Assembly: GCF_002975205.1 (NCBI RefSeq)
Contig: NZ_PCOC01000002.1
Span: 1 to 64,000 of the forward strand
Source of the DNA: Ochrobactrum vermis
Lineage (GTDB): Bacteria; Pseudomonadota; Alphaproteobacteria; Rhizobiales; Rhizobiaceae
Length of the DNA stretch: 64,000 nucleotides
Reading direction: 5' to 3'
Shown in pieces: positions 43,030 to 52,326 of this stretch; the first letter of the stretch is position 1; each line of letters begins with the position of its first letter. The position numbers and the translations under genes are program-made. Under the pieces are notes generated by a model, which saw only the letters and a list, made by a program, of their open reading frames with translations, was not told the origin of the DNA and ran no database searches.

Positions 43030-44748
43030 ATGACGGCGGCATTTACGCAAGCACGCTATACGGTGACTCCATTGGTCGCTGCCCTGCGTCGGTGTACCGG
43101 TGCCTTCGGCTTGGTTTTCGCCTATAGTTGCGGTTACAATATTTTTCTGCTCGCCCCCTCCATCTATCTTCTTCAGATCTATGACCGTGTTCTGTCGAGC
43201 CGCAGCGTCGATACCTTGGTGATGCTGACTATCATCATCGCGATTGCAGTTATTGTCGGTTCTCTGCTCGATATCGTACGTCGTGCCGCGCTTTCCCGGA
43301 TCGGTAGCTGGGTCGACCGCCAATTACGGCCTATCGTGATGAATGCGTCGTTCGAATACGCGGCGCGCGCCGACGCCGGAATGGCCGCTGAAAATTATCG
43401 TGACCTTTCCGTCTTGCGCCAGTTTCTGGATTCACCATCATGTGCGTTGCTGTTCGATGTTCCTTGGGCTCCAGTTTTTCTTGTGTTGCTTTTTCTGGTT
43501 CATCCGCTGCTCGGATTTATCGGACTGGGCAGTGCATTATGCCTGCTGCTTTTGGCTTTATTGAATGAGTTCGTGACACGCGAGTTGAGTGAACAGGCAA
43601 ACATTGCGCAGGCACGAAGTTATTCTCGTTTCACAATGGCGCTCAAATACATCGGCGTAATCCGCGCTATGGGAATGCAACAGGGTGCGGCTCACCTCAT
43701 TTATAGGGATGCAGAAGCCGTCAGGACAGCTCAGGACGGTGTGGCGCGAAGGACGGAAGTGCTTCTGGCATTTTCGAAGTCACTACGTGCGCTGACCCAG
43801 ATTGTGATGATGGGAACCGCGACATGGCTCGTACTCCAGAACAACAGCAATCCCGGGATTATTTTCGTCGCCAGCCTGTTGCTGGGGCGTGGACTGGCAC
43901 CTGTAGAAGGAGCCATAGGCGCATGGCGAGCCCTCGCCTTTGCACGCGGCGCATTCAACCGCCTGAACAAGATGCTCACAATAGTTGCGCCCGGAGAGAA
44001 TATGCGAACCATTCTGTTACCGGAACCCAAAGGCCAGCTCGTCCTCGACAATGTTAGCTATAGGCTCCCTTCATCGGACCGGTTCATTCTGCGAGGCGTT
44101 TCATTTCAAGTCGCTCCAGGTGATTGTGTTGCCTTGATCGGCCCGTCCGGATCGGGAAAATCCACCCTTGGGCGAATTTTGGCCGGCGTTTCGCGACCCA
44201 CGTGCGGATGCGCTCTTTTGGGCGGCATCGATATTTCACTGCTTCGCCATTGCGACAACGTCCGGCATATCGGCTATCTTCCGCAGGATATTGAACTCTT
44301 CGGCGGTGCGATCAAAGACGTCATCGGGCGGCTCGATGGCTCGGATCCGCAAAAGGTCATCGAGGCCGCCAAGCTCGTCGGATTGCATGAGGCAATCATG
44401 CGATTGCCCCAGGGCTACGAAACCGATATCGGCGAAGGTGGCGCGTTGCTTCTACGGGCACAACGCCAGCAATTGGGGCTTGCGCGTGCAGCCTATGGCA
44501 ATCCCCCCCTTGTGGTACTGGATGATCCGAACTCAAGTCTCGACTATGAAGGCGAGCGGCTGTTGTTCGGCGCCATCGAGCGTATGAAGTGCAGGCAGAT
44601 TACCATTGTGATCATTACGCATCGAATGGGCATACTGCCCGTGACCGACAAAATCGCCGTAATGCGCGACGGTACGGTAAGCGCTTTCGGAGATAGCGAA
44701 AAAATCTTCGATGCTTTCCTTCGCGTACCCGCGAAAACCGGACTGTAA
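43030..44748 (+). CDS. Type I secretion permease/ATPase (PrtD family) with degenerate signature motif
   Basis: 572 residues from ATG 43030, behind GGAGGCGGGCCG; the longer frame to 42955 runs through the repeat. The membrane half (about 20-300) opens with YNIFLLAPSIYLLQIYDRVL, typical of PrtD/HlyB-type exporters without a peptidase domain. In the ATPase half, Walker A is normal (GPSGSGKST), the Q-loop reads IGYLPQDIELFGGAI and the switch His is present (ITHRM). However the signature reads LLRAQRQQ where LSGGQRQ (or LSAGQRQ) is expected, and Walker B reads VVLDDPNSSLD with Asp in place of the catalytic Glu. Transport may be slow or need a partner. Probably exports the two glycine-rich proteins. 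Confidence 0.87.
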   Translation: MTAAFTQARYTVTPLVAALRRCTGAFGLVFAYSCGYNIFLLAPSIYLLQIYDRVLSSRSVDTLVMLTIIIAIAVIVGSLLDIVRRAALSRIGSWVDRQLRPIVMNASFEYAARADAGMAAENYRDLSVLRQFLDSPSCALLFDVPWAPVFLVLLFLVHPLLGFIGLGSALCLLLLALLNEFVTRELSEQANIAQARSYSRFTMALKYIGVIRAMGMQQGAAHLIYRDAEAVRTAQDGVARRTEVLLAFSKSLRALTQIVMMGTATWLVLQNNSNPGIIFVASLLLGRGLAPVEGAIGAWRALAFARGAFNRLNKMLTIVAPGENMRTILLPEPKGQLVLDNVSYRLPSSDRFILRGVSFQVAPGDCVALIGPSGSGKSTLGRILAGVSRPTCGCALLGGIDISLLRHCDNVRHIGYLPQDIELFGGAIKDVIGRLDGSDPQKVIEAAKLVGLHEAIMRLPQGYETDIGEGGALLLRAQRQQLGLARAAYGNPPLVVLDDPNSSLDYEGERLLFGAIERMKCRQITIVIITHRMGILPVTDKIAVMRDGTVSAFGDSEKIFDAFLRVPAKTGL

Positions 44749-44761
44749 GGGGCGCTTCGTG

Positions 44762-46201
44762 ATGACCCTTGTCCATTTCGAACTTCCAATGAAGGTAGCG
44801 AATGCATTTAAGTATTCACGGGACCTGCTCTCCTTGCGAATGATGCAGCTGAAGCTTCCGTCTCCTCCGGCACTACCGCGTCGGAAAAATACTTTGCCAG
44901 CGCCGCTGACTTCACGACCGCGGCTGCGCGGAGTGGCATGGACAGGAAACATGCTCGTATTGATCTTCGTTGCAGGCTTCGGAGTATGGGCGATTTTGGC
45001 ACCGCTTAAAAGTGCGGCAGTCGCGGTGGGTGTTGTTGAAGCGGAAACCAGCCGCAAAACCATTCAGCATTTGGAAGGCGGTATCGTTCAGCAGATCTAT
45101 GCCCACAACGGGGATCTGGTTTCTAACGGCCAGGTACTAATCAAGCTGGACGACACAAAACCAAGAACGGAACTAGTTGGCATTCAGGGACAGCTGTGGG
45201 ACGCACAGGCGAGCCGCGCTCGACTTGTCGCCGAACAGGCAAACGAGATGCAACTCGCGTTTCCCCCGGAGTTGGAACAACTTGCTCCGCACAACCCGGC
45301 AGTGAACGCGATCGTCGTTGGGCAGCGAAGAATATTCGAAGCACGTCGCGATGTCTATCGATCCGAAATTGCCATAACCCACGAAAAAATGGGGCAAGTG
45401 AAGGAGGAAATTGCCGGTTTGGCGGCACAAAAAATGGCCCTGTCTTCGCGCATAGAGATCACGCGACAGCAATTGGACATGATAAACCCGCTTGTAAAAA
45501 AGGGGCTCGAACGCAAAACGAGCGTGCTGAATCTCGCACGCGAGAAAGCGGATCTTGACGGACAATTAGGAGAAACCACTGCTCAAATGTCTCGCGCTTA
45601 TCAGGTAATCAATGAAGCCCGGGCCAATCTCGTGAAGCTGGAGAGCGATCGGCAAAATGAAATCGCAAAAGAACTGCGTGAGACCGAGAACCAGCTTTTC
45701 CTGTTAAGCGAACGGTACCGCGCAATCAATGATCAACTAATCCGAACGGAAATCAAGGCACCCGAAAATGGGATTGTCATGGATTTACGTATTCACACGA
45801 CGGGCGGCGTTATCGGTGCAGGCGAGCCGTTGCTCGATCTGGTGCCACAGGACGGTAACATGATTGTTTCGGCTCATGTTCGACCCGAAGACATTAACGT
45901 CGTGCGCGCTGGCTTGAACGCACAGGTGCATCTTTTGCCTTATGATCAGAGGCGCGTGCCCCTTCTAAATGGCAAAGTAATCTATGTGTCCGCCGACCGA
46001 CTCCTCGATAAAATGACAGGACAGCCATATTACGCTGCGACGATCCGTGTGACCGATGATGAACTGCTGCAGGCAGGAGACGTGGAAATGATCCCCGGAA
46101 TGCCGGTACAGGCTTTGATTGAAACCGGAGAAAGCAGCGTTGCACTTTATGCGGTCAGACCATTGTTGGACAGCTTTCACCGTGCTTTTCGCGAAAACTA
46201 A
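44762..46201 (+). CDS. HlyD-family membrane fusion protein of type I secretion
   Basis: 479 residues from ATG 44762 (an upstream ATG at 44711 overlaps the ATPase gene). A single N-terminal membrane helix (MLVLIFVAGFGVWAILAPLK, about residues 62-81 of this start) follows a cytosolic tail. Then come the lipoyl-like half motif (TIQHLEGGIVQQIYAHNGDL), a long coiled-coil hairpin (about 150-330), the second lipoyl half (IKAPENGIVMDLRIHTTGGV) and the beta-barrel domain (VSAHVRPEDINVVRAGLNAQ). It spans the periplasm between the T1SS ATPase and an outer-membrane TolC protein, which is not in the window. Confidence 0.93.
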   Translation: MTLVHFELPMKVANAFKYSRDLLSLRMMQLKLPSPPALPRRKNTLPAPLTSRPRLRGVAWTGNMLVLIFVAGFGVWAILAPLKSAAVAVGVVEAETSRKTIQHLEGGIVQQIYAHNGDLVSNGQVLIKLDDTKPRTELVGIQGQLWDAQASRARLVAEQANEMQLAFPPELEQLAPHNPAVNAIVVGQRRIFEARRDVYRSEIAITHEKMGQVKEEIAGLAAQKMALSSRIEITRQQLDMINPLVKKGLERKTSVLNLAREKADLDGQLGETTAQMSRAYQVINEARANLVKLESDRQNEIAKELRETENQLFLLSERYRAINDQLIRTEIKAPENGIVMDLRIHTTGGVIGAGEPLLDLVPQDGNMIVSAHVRPEDINVVRAGLNAQVHLLPYDQRRVPLLNGKVIYVSADRLLDKMTGQPYYAATIRVTDDELLQAGDVEMIPGMPVQALIETGESSVALYAVRPLLDSFHRAFREN

Positions 46202-46212
46202 ACGACCTGCGC

Positions 46213-46992
46213 CTATTGAACAGCGCTTCCATTGAAAGCTACTTTCGCACCAAGCGATAGGACGACCTCGGTTCGATTCTGAACGCGCAACTTACGCATA
46301 ATATGCTGTAAGTGCATCTTCACTGTGTTGTCAGATAGATTGAGTTTCTCAGCAATGATCTTGTTTGAATGACCGTGTTGTAGCTCGGCCAGGACATCAA
46401 CTTCCCGAGGCGTAAATCCGGCAATGGCCGGTTGATGAGAACTGTAGTTGATAGGAATGACTGCATCTTCTGCTAATTCTGCTTCCAAATTGCCCCTAAT
46501 GGAGATCGTTTCCTGGTTAGTTCCCTGAGCGCCAAGCGGATGTGGACAGAAAATTCCTCCCGCTAGCACCAGCCGAATGCCAGCCAGGGCGATTTCTATC
46601 GGAAGAGATGGCGTAAAGACGCCTCGCACCCCCATTTTGATCGCTTGCGACTCCATCAGAACATCGTCGCTATTAGAGAAAAGGGCAATCGACGCCCCTT
46701 GAAAATGGTACTCAACCGTAAGGAGATCTTCTAGAAAGGTGGTGTTATCCATTGCCCTTCCAGCTAAATCTAACGCGATCAGAGCTACGTCACGCCCACT
46801 TGCTTTGGCCAGTTCTGTTATTGAACCCACACCAAGAAAATCCCATCCGGCAAGTTCGTATTCGAGGAATTTTACGATGCATGTGCGCGCGAGGGTGTGT
46901 CTGGCCACGATAATCATCGTCGGGCGCTTTCGCACTACACGCGGTATTTTTTCATTCTTGGTTGACACTGCAGGCTCCGTTTCTCCAATCAC
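46213..46992 (-). CDS. LuxR/NarL-type response-regulator-like transcription factor
   Basis: 259 residues. The C-terminus has a clear LuxR helix-turn-helix: GFTPREVDVLAELQHGHSNK, IIAEKLNLSDNTVKMHLQHI, MRKLRVQNRTEVVLSLG. The N-terminal 150 residues resemble a receiver domain (MIIVARHTLARTCIVKFLEY, VALIALDLAG, IALFSNSDDVLMESQAIKMG), but the acidic cluster at the start of strand 1 is absent, so phosphorylation is doubtful. It is convergent with the HlyD-like gene, 11 bp apart. It most likely controls the secretion locus, in the manner of biofilm regulators such as CsgD or VpsT. Confidence 0.85.
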   Translation of the reverse strand: MIGETEPAVSTKNEKIPRVVRKRPTMIIVARHTLARTCIVKFLEYELAGWDFLGVGSITELAKASGRDVALIALDLAGRAMDNTTFLEDLLTVEYHFQGASIALFSNSDDVLMESQAIKMGVRGVFTPSLPIEIALAGIRLVLAGGIFCPHPLGAQGTNQETISIRGNLEAELAEDAVIPINYSSHQPAIAGFTPREVDVLAELQHGHSNKIIAEKLNLSDNTVKMHLQHIMRKLRVQNRTEVVLSLGAKVAFNGSAVQ

Positions 46993-47540
46993 CGGAGATC
47001 TTCTCCACGGCTCCGAAATTTTGATCGAAGGATGGATACGCCAAATAAAATTATGAAAACCCTCTAATTCAACGAAATACTTTAGCCATATACCTTACCA
47101 TAAATGATGGGCACAGAGCCAACTAATCTTTGGTTTATATTTTGAAATCAAGTCTGAATATGATTATTATATCAGACTAACATAGATTAACGTGGTTAAT
47201 CCTATAATTATGATGGAAATCCGTTGCTTTGAAACTTAAGCACCAAGGTAAACGGCGATGTCAAACCTTATGCTTTGAGACGTTTCGTGCATGAGGGCGC
47301 GAGCTCGTTTAACGCGACAGCTTCGGTTTGCCGCAACCGAAAACCAGCGTGATTGTAGAAAAGTTGCATGTATTGATCCCCGAACGTAGTGATCGCCATC
47401 GCGTTCGACTAAGAGCGATCTACATGAACTGCGCCGCTATTAAACTCATTTTGTCCGTATGATTGTCGGTGCATTCTATTCGAAGCCGCCTATGTCGAGG
47501 TCACAAAATGCCGGGACTAAACATCTAACTTATGCCAACA
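46993..47540. other. 548-bp AT-rich gap, upstream region of the LuxR-type gene
   Basis: Strongly AT-rich between about 47085 and 47230, with TTAACGTGGTTAA (47188-47200) as the clearest inverted repeat. No gene recognised. The region holds the promoter of the luxR-type gene and lies beyond the 3' end of phnE2. Confidence 0.5.
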
Positions 47541-48380
47541 TCAACGCATCCGTGCGATTCTCTTTCTCAACCAGCCAGACCCAATCTCGGCAACCAGAAC
47601 CAGGCCGATAATGACCAGCAGAATAGCCGCGACACGCGCGGATTCGAGTTGCTGGGTCGTGCGCTTCAAATACCATCCCATTCCTCCGCCTCCAAAGAAG
47701 CCGACCACTGTGGCAGCCCGAAACGCCACGTCCCACGTGTAGATGGCAATACCTGTGAAAGCGACCCGCACCTGCGGTAGAACTGCGTATTGAAATACCT
47801 GCAGCGGACTTCCCCCGGCTGAACGGATCGCTTCAACCGGCCCCATATCAATAGCTTCAAGCTCATCGGCAAATAGTTTTCCTGCAAAGCCAACGCAGAA
47901 CACGGTGAGCGCCAGAGTCCCTGCCAGCATGCCAAAACCAAGCACCGTAACGAAGAGGATTGTCCAGATAGTTTCGTGAATAGAGCGACTTCCGATAATC
48001 GCTGCCCGACCCAGAGGATATGCGATACGCTTGTTCAATGTGATGTTGCGCGCCGCAAGCCATGCGAGCGGAATTGACATGACCACACCAAAGAAGCCAC
48101 CAAGCAATGACATTTGCAAAGTGTGCAGCACCGAGCGGAGAAAATCCGTGTCGGAGACATAACTCATATCTGGCGGAAAATATCGCGTCGCGAGAATTTC
48201 TGCTAGTCGTGGAAAAGCTCCAAGAACGCGAGTGATATCAATATTGAGCAGAACCACCGACCACGCAAGGAAAACCAGTACTGCCAGAAGCACAGCAAAG
48301 CGGGTGGTCGATTGCGGATGTCGGTAGCGGGACCACCTGCGTGTAGTGGCGGAGACGCTTTGAGCCGATGCAAACACCAT
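47541..48380 (-). CDS. phnE: Phosphonate ABC transporter permease 2
   Basis: 279 residues, ATG 48380 after AAGGAGTTCAA. Six or so membrane helices starting with FAVLLAVLVFLAWSVVLL. The PhnE/EAA coupling region is SAGGSPLQVFQYAVLPQVRV, and IGSRSIHETIWTILFVTVLG is typical of PhnE. It forms the inner-membrane channel with the permease at 48480. Last gene of the leftward phn operon (adh-phnD-phnC-phnE-phnE). Two separate PhnE-type permeases are common in rhizobial phosphonate importers. Confidence 0.93.
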   Translation of the reverse strand: MVFASAQSVSATTRRWSRYRHPQSTTRFAVLLAVLVFLAWSVVLLNIDITRVLGAFPRLAEILATRYFPPDMSYVSDTDFLRSVLHTLQMSLLGGFFGVVMSIPLAWLAARNITLNKRIAYPLGRAAIIGSRSIHETIWTILFVTVLGFGMLAGTLALTVFCVGFAGKLFADELEAIDMGPVEAIRSAGGSPLQVFQYAVLPQVRVAFTGIAIYTWDVAFRAATVVGFFGGGGMGWYLKRTTQQLESARVAAILLVIIGLVLVAEIGSGWLRKRIARMR

Positions 48381-48479
48381 TTGAACTCCTTGGAGCGCAA
48401 TCGAAAGCAGTTTAGCGCTTTCGAAAAATCAGGATTGAAGGCCTAAAAAGTTCCGATTATTTGCGTAAATCGGAGATTT

Positions 48480-49306
48480 CTAAATGACTGCCTTGCGGGC
48501 GAAATGCGAAACTACTTCGCCAACGGCAATGAGCGCCAGAACTGCCAGCACGACCAACGTTACTCCGCCATAATTGAACATCGCCATCTGGCGGAAGAAC
48601 ACGAGCCCCAGTCCACCGGCACCCACGAGTCCCATGATGGCAGAGCGGCGGATATTGATATCCCACTCGAAGATGATGGTGCCGATAATGACAGGCAAAA
48701 TCTGCGGCACTATGCCATAATACATAACCTGGAACTGATTGCCTCCGACCGCACGGACAGCTTCCACCGGTTTCGGATCGATATTCTCGATCGCTTCAGC
48801 GGTGATTTTGGAGATGAAGCCTATGGAGCGCATGGCAACCGCCAATATGCCTGGAAGCGCCCCCAGACCCACTGCACCAACGAAAAGAAGCGCCCAGATG
48901 ATCTCGTGTATCGAACGTGAAAGCACCATCAGAAGCCGACCGAGAGGGTAGAAAAAGTATTTTCCTGGAGTGACGTTTGCAGCGCCGAACCAAGCGACAG
49001 GCAAAGAAAAAACGCAGCCAAGCAAAGTACCCAGCGTTGCCATCATTAGCGTTTCGACTGCGGGCATGAACAGCTTTGGAGCAAGCGACCAGTCGATCCA
49101 GAAAAAGCGTTCCAGCGTACCGATGATCCCAAGAGCACCACCCATACGAGCCCAATCCGTATCTGCCAGGATAGTATCGTGTATACACCAGCAGAGGACA
49201 ACTATTGTTGCGAGGATGATGGACCAGTTCTTGGTCCGACGGCGGCGTTTATGGGCGGCCCAGGCGCCAAAGCCATGCTCTCCGATTGAGGCAGTGATAG
49301 CAGTCA

Positions 49307-49307
<1 letters not shown>
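48480..49307 (-). CDS. phnE: Phosphonate ABC transporter permease 1
   Basis: 275 residues from ATG 49307, which overlaps the phnC stop by one base (TGATG); a GTG one codon upstream is also possible. PhnE family: FDLSRSIHE-like block SRSIHEIIWALLFVGAVGLG, and the coupling loop AVGGNQFQVMYYGIVPQILP. Helices lie around 32-50, 82-108 and 130-150 and in the C-terminal third. It pairs with the other PhnE permease and PhnC to import phosphonates bound by PhnD. Confidence 0.94.
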
Positions 49308-50059
<752 letters not shown>

Positions 50060-50078
50060 GGTCGCCTCGCTGGCCAGG

Positions 50079-50099
50079 GAGCCGCGCGTCGCGCGGCTC
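50079..50099 (-). promoter_or_regulatory. GC hairpin between phnD and phnC
   Basis: Perfect 9-bp arms GAGCCGCGC and GCGCGGCTC around a 3-nt loop, 23 bp past the phnD stop and without a U-tract. It is likely to stabilise the phnD mRNA 3' end and lower phnC expression. Confidence 0.65.
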
Positions 50100-50121
50100 T
50101 TGGTGATATTGGATTCGTGTT

Positions 50122-51036
50122 TCACTGGCCCACCGCCTTTTCGGCTGCGACCAATTTTCGAATGATATCGTAGTCGCTGTCCTTCATGGCGACGAACTTT
50201 GTGGAATTGATACCCTTGAAGAACGGTTCAGACGCAGGATCTTCATGTAACGTCAAGAAAGCTTCGCGGATCGACGCTTTTAGTGGCTCACAAAGATCAC
50301 TGCGATACACCATAGGATCTTGAGGAATTATGTCGGACTCCCAGAGCACGCGGAAATCCTCCTTCGCTGCAAGTCCGCGGTCTATGACGTTGTCGAGTCG
50401 GTGCGTGGCAACGAAGGCGTCGTCGACACGCCCCTCCTTCACGGCCAAAGCCGACTGGTCATGCCCGCCTGTATACACGACCTTGGAGAAGTACTTTTCC
50501 AATTCGGGACCCGTACCGATTTTTTCACCAAAGACCATACGCGGTAAGAGGTTACCGGAAGTGCTGGCAGGATCCGCAAGCCCGACGATCGTACCCTTGA
50601 GAGCGTCAATACTGTCGAGCTTGGAGTCCGCTTTGACTAGGAGGACAGCACGATAGCCTGGCCCTTCCTCCTGAAAATGGCCTTTTGACTTAGTGTAGGT
50701 CGCGAAGACTTCGAGTGCCGGATCTTTTTCCTTGGCAAGTACGTAAGAATTCGGGCCGTGGACGCCGATATGGACCCAGCCATTCACCATTCCCTCGATG
50801 ACCGACGCATAAGACGTAGGCATGAAGAATTCGACAGGCTTACCGGTCGTTTCCTTCAACTTGTCGAGGAGAGGCTTGTAGATGTCCAATTCCTGCGTCG
50901 TCTCCTCAGTCGGAATAATGGAGAAAACGAGGGTCTCGGGGTCCTTGCAGTCAGCGGCAAGCGCCCCTGTACTTGTGTATGCGATTACTGCACCCAGCGT
51001 AGCTAGACCTGCGACAGCGCGTTTCAACAAAATCAT
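50122..51036 (-). CDS. phnD: Phosphonate ABC transporter binding protein
   Basis: 304 residues, ATG 51036 after GGGAGGAATAA. Signal peptide of about 27 residues ending TGALAA. PhnD family: LVFSIIPTEETTQELDIYKP, VEFFMPTSYASVIEGMVNGW, HIGVHGPNSYVLAKEKD, IVGLADPASTSGNLLPRMVF and VYTGGHDQSALAVKEGRVDD. The Ser-Thr-Ser-Gly loop binds the phosphonate group, and an acidic pocket near the front selects the amino group in AEP-binding members. It may be co-transcribed with the alcohol dehydrogenase gene 67 bp upstream. Confidence 0.95.
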   Translation of the reverse strand: MILLKRAVAGLATLGAVIAYTSTGALAADCKDPETLVFSIIPTEETTQELDIYKPLLDKLKETTGKPVEFFMPTSYASVIEGMVNGWVHIGVHGPNSYVLAKEKDPALEVFATYTKSKGHFQEEGPGYRAVLLVKADSKLDSIDALKGTIVGLADPASTSGNLLPRMVFGEKIGTGPELEKYFSKVVYTGGHDQSALAVKEGRVDDAFVATHRLDNVIDRGLAAKEDFRVLWESDIIPQDPMVYRSDLCEPLKASIREAFLTLHEDPASEPFFKGINSTKFVAMKDSDYDIIRKLVAAEKAVGQ

Positions 51037-51103
51037 TTATTCCTCCCAAAACAAATGAATCCCAACCACCGTGAGCCTTTTGCTCATGGCGCGAGATGAA
51101 GTG

Positions 51104-52231
51104 TCATGCCATGGCCATCGATTGCCTTCCTTCGGTGTCAGCTATTGCAAGGAGAACCTCTCGTTTACCGATAAAGTTCTGGCCACGCTCTCCATCGAAG
51201 GCAAACGAAATCAGTTCGCGCCACTCAGCATCGTCAATGCCGTAATGACGATAGTCCGTTTCAACACCCAACCCGTTGAGGAACGCTTGCAACTCATCGG
51301 CAGCCTTGTGAACCTCCGTGCCGAAAATCGCATGAAGACCTTCTGCACAGATACCGCCTTCTCCGGCTACACTGCGGACAATCATGGGAAGTGAAAATGA
51401 ACAGGCGATGCCGTGTGGAACACTGTGCCGGAGTGTAATTGGATAAGACAGCGAATGTGCTATTGCCGTTTTGGTGTTGGAGAAAGCAAACCCGGCAAGC
51501 GTTGCTGCCCGCGCCATCCGTGCGCGCAGTTCGACATTGGAAAGGTCTTTGACAAGATGAGGTAGGACAGCCAGGACACCACGTGCAGCAGCGACGGCAT
51601 GCGCCATTGAAACGGGATTTGCACTCCGGTTCCAAAGACTTTCCAGTGAATGCGAAAGTGCGTCCAATCCGGTCTGGACCGTCAAACCGGCAGGCTTGCC
51701 AACCATCAGTTCGGGATCAACGATTGCATATTCAGGATAAAGCCCGGGATGAGCAAGCGAATACTTCTGGCCAGCGGCATTGTCCCATACCGTTCCCCAG
51801 CAGGTGACTTCACTTCCTGTGCCAGCTGTCGTCGGCACGGCAATCAAAGGCCATGGAGACAAGGTTTTTGCGTCAGCGCGTTTCTTCAAATAGGCATCCA
51901 TCGTTGGAAAGTGCCCACGAGCGGCAGCAAAAACCTTAGCCGAATCGATCACCGAGCCACCGCCGAGAGCGACAATTACTTCCGGCTGGCGCGACAAGGC
52001 CGCAAACCGTGCCGTTTGAACTTCCAGACGAGCGATATCGGGGTTCGGCGCGATATCATCGATAATCAGGACCGGCGCACCTGCAACCTTCTCAATACGT
52101 TTGGCAAGCTCATGAAAATACGGATCGCCATAGGTTATTAGGGCGTAAGCGCGATCACCAATCACATCGACCAACTTTATAAAACTACCGGCGCCGAAAC
52201 GGACATCAACGGGATTTCGATAGGACCACAC
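51104..52231 (-). CDS. Iron-containing alcohol dehydrogenase, phosphonate-associated
   Basis: 375 residues from GTG 52231, behind ACAGGAACTTC. Group III Fe-ADH: nucleotide loop VIVALGGGSVIDSAKVFAAA, PLIAVPTTAGTGSEVTCWGT, and metal ligands in GLDALSHSLESLWNR (Asp and His), AIAHSLSYPITLRHSVPHG (two His). It matches the phosphonate-associated Fe-ADH subfamily (TIGR03405) and PhpC-like enzymes that interconvert 2-hydroxyethylphosphonate and phosphonoacetaldehyde. In this setting, oxidation of hydroxyethylphosphonate for PhnY is likely. It is divergent from the LysR at 52327 and leads the phnDCEE operon. Confidence 0.88.
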   Translation of the reverse strand: MWSYRNPVDVRFGAGSFIKLVDVIGDRAYALITYGDPYFHELAKRIEKVAGAPVLIIDDIAPNPDIARLEVQTARFAALSRQPEVIVALGGGSVIDSAKVFAAARGHFPTMDAYLKKRADAKTLSPWPLIAVPTTAGTGSEVTCWGTVWDNAAGQKYSLAHPGLYPEYAIVDPELMVGKPAGLTVQTGLDALSHSLESLWNRSANPVSMAHAVAAARGVLAVLPHLVKDLSNVELRARMARAATLAGFAFSNTKTAIAHSLSYPITLRHSVPHGIACSFSLPMIVRSVAGEGGICAEGLHAIFGTEVHKAADELQAFLNGLGVETDYRHYGIDDAEWRELISFAFDGERGQNFIGKREVLLAIADTEGRQSMAMA

Positions 52232-52326
52232 TATGAAGTTCCTGTTCGTAAATTAATGGGTGGAATATAACGTGGCAAAGTCTATAATTATTGACCAATA
52301 TAAATCTTGGCAGATTATCATAGACT
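52232..52326. promoter_or_regulatory. Divergent promoter region of the phn operon and its LysR gene
   Basis: 95 bp, AT-rich, between the alcohol dehydrogenase and LysR starts. ATAATTATTGACCAATATAAAT holds several T-N11-A patterns suitable for LysR binding. No Pho box that I can identify. Confidence 0.45.
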
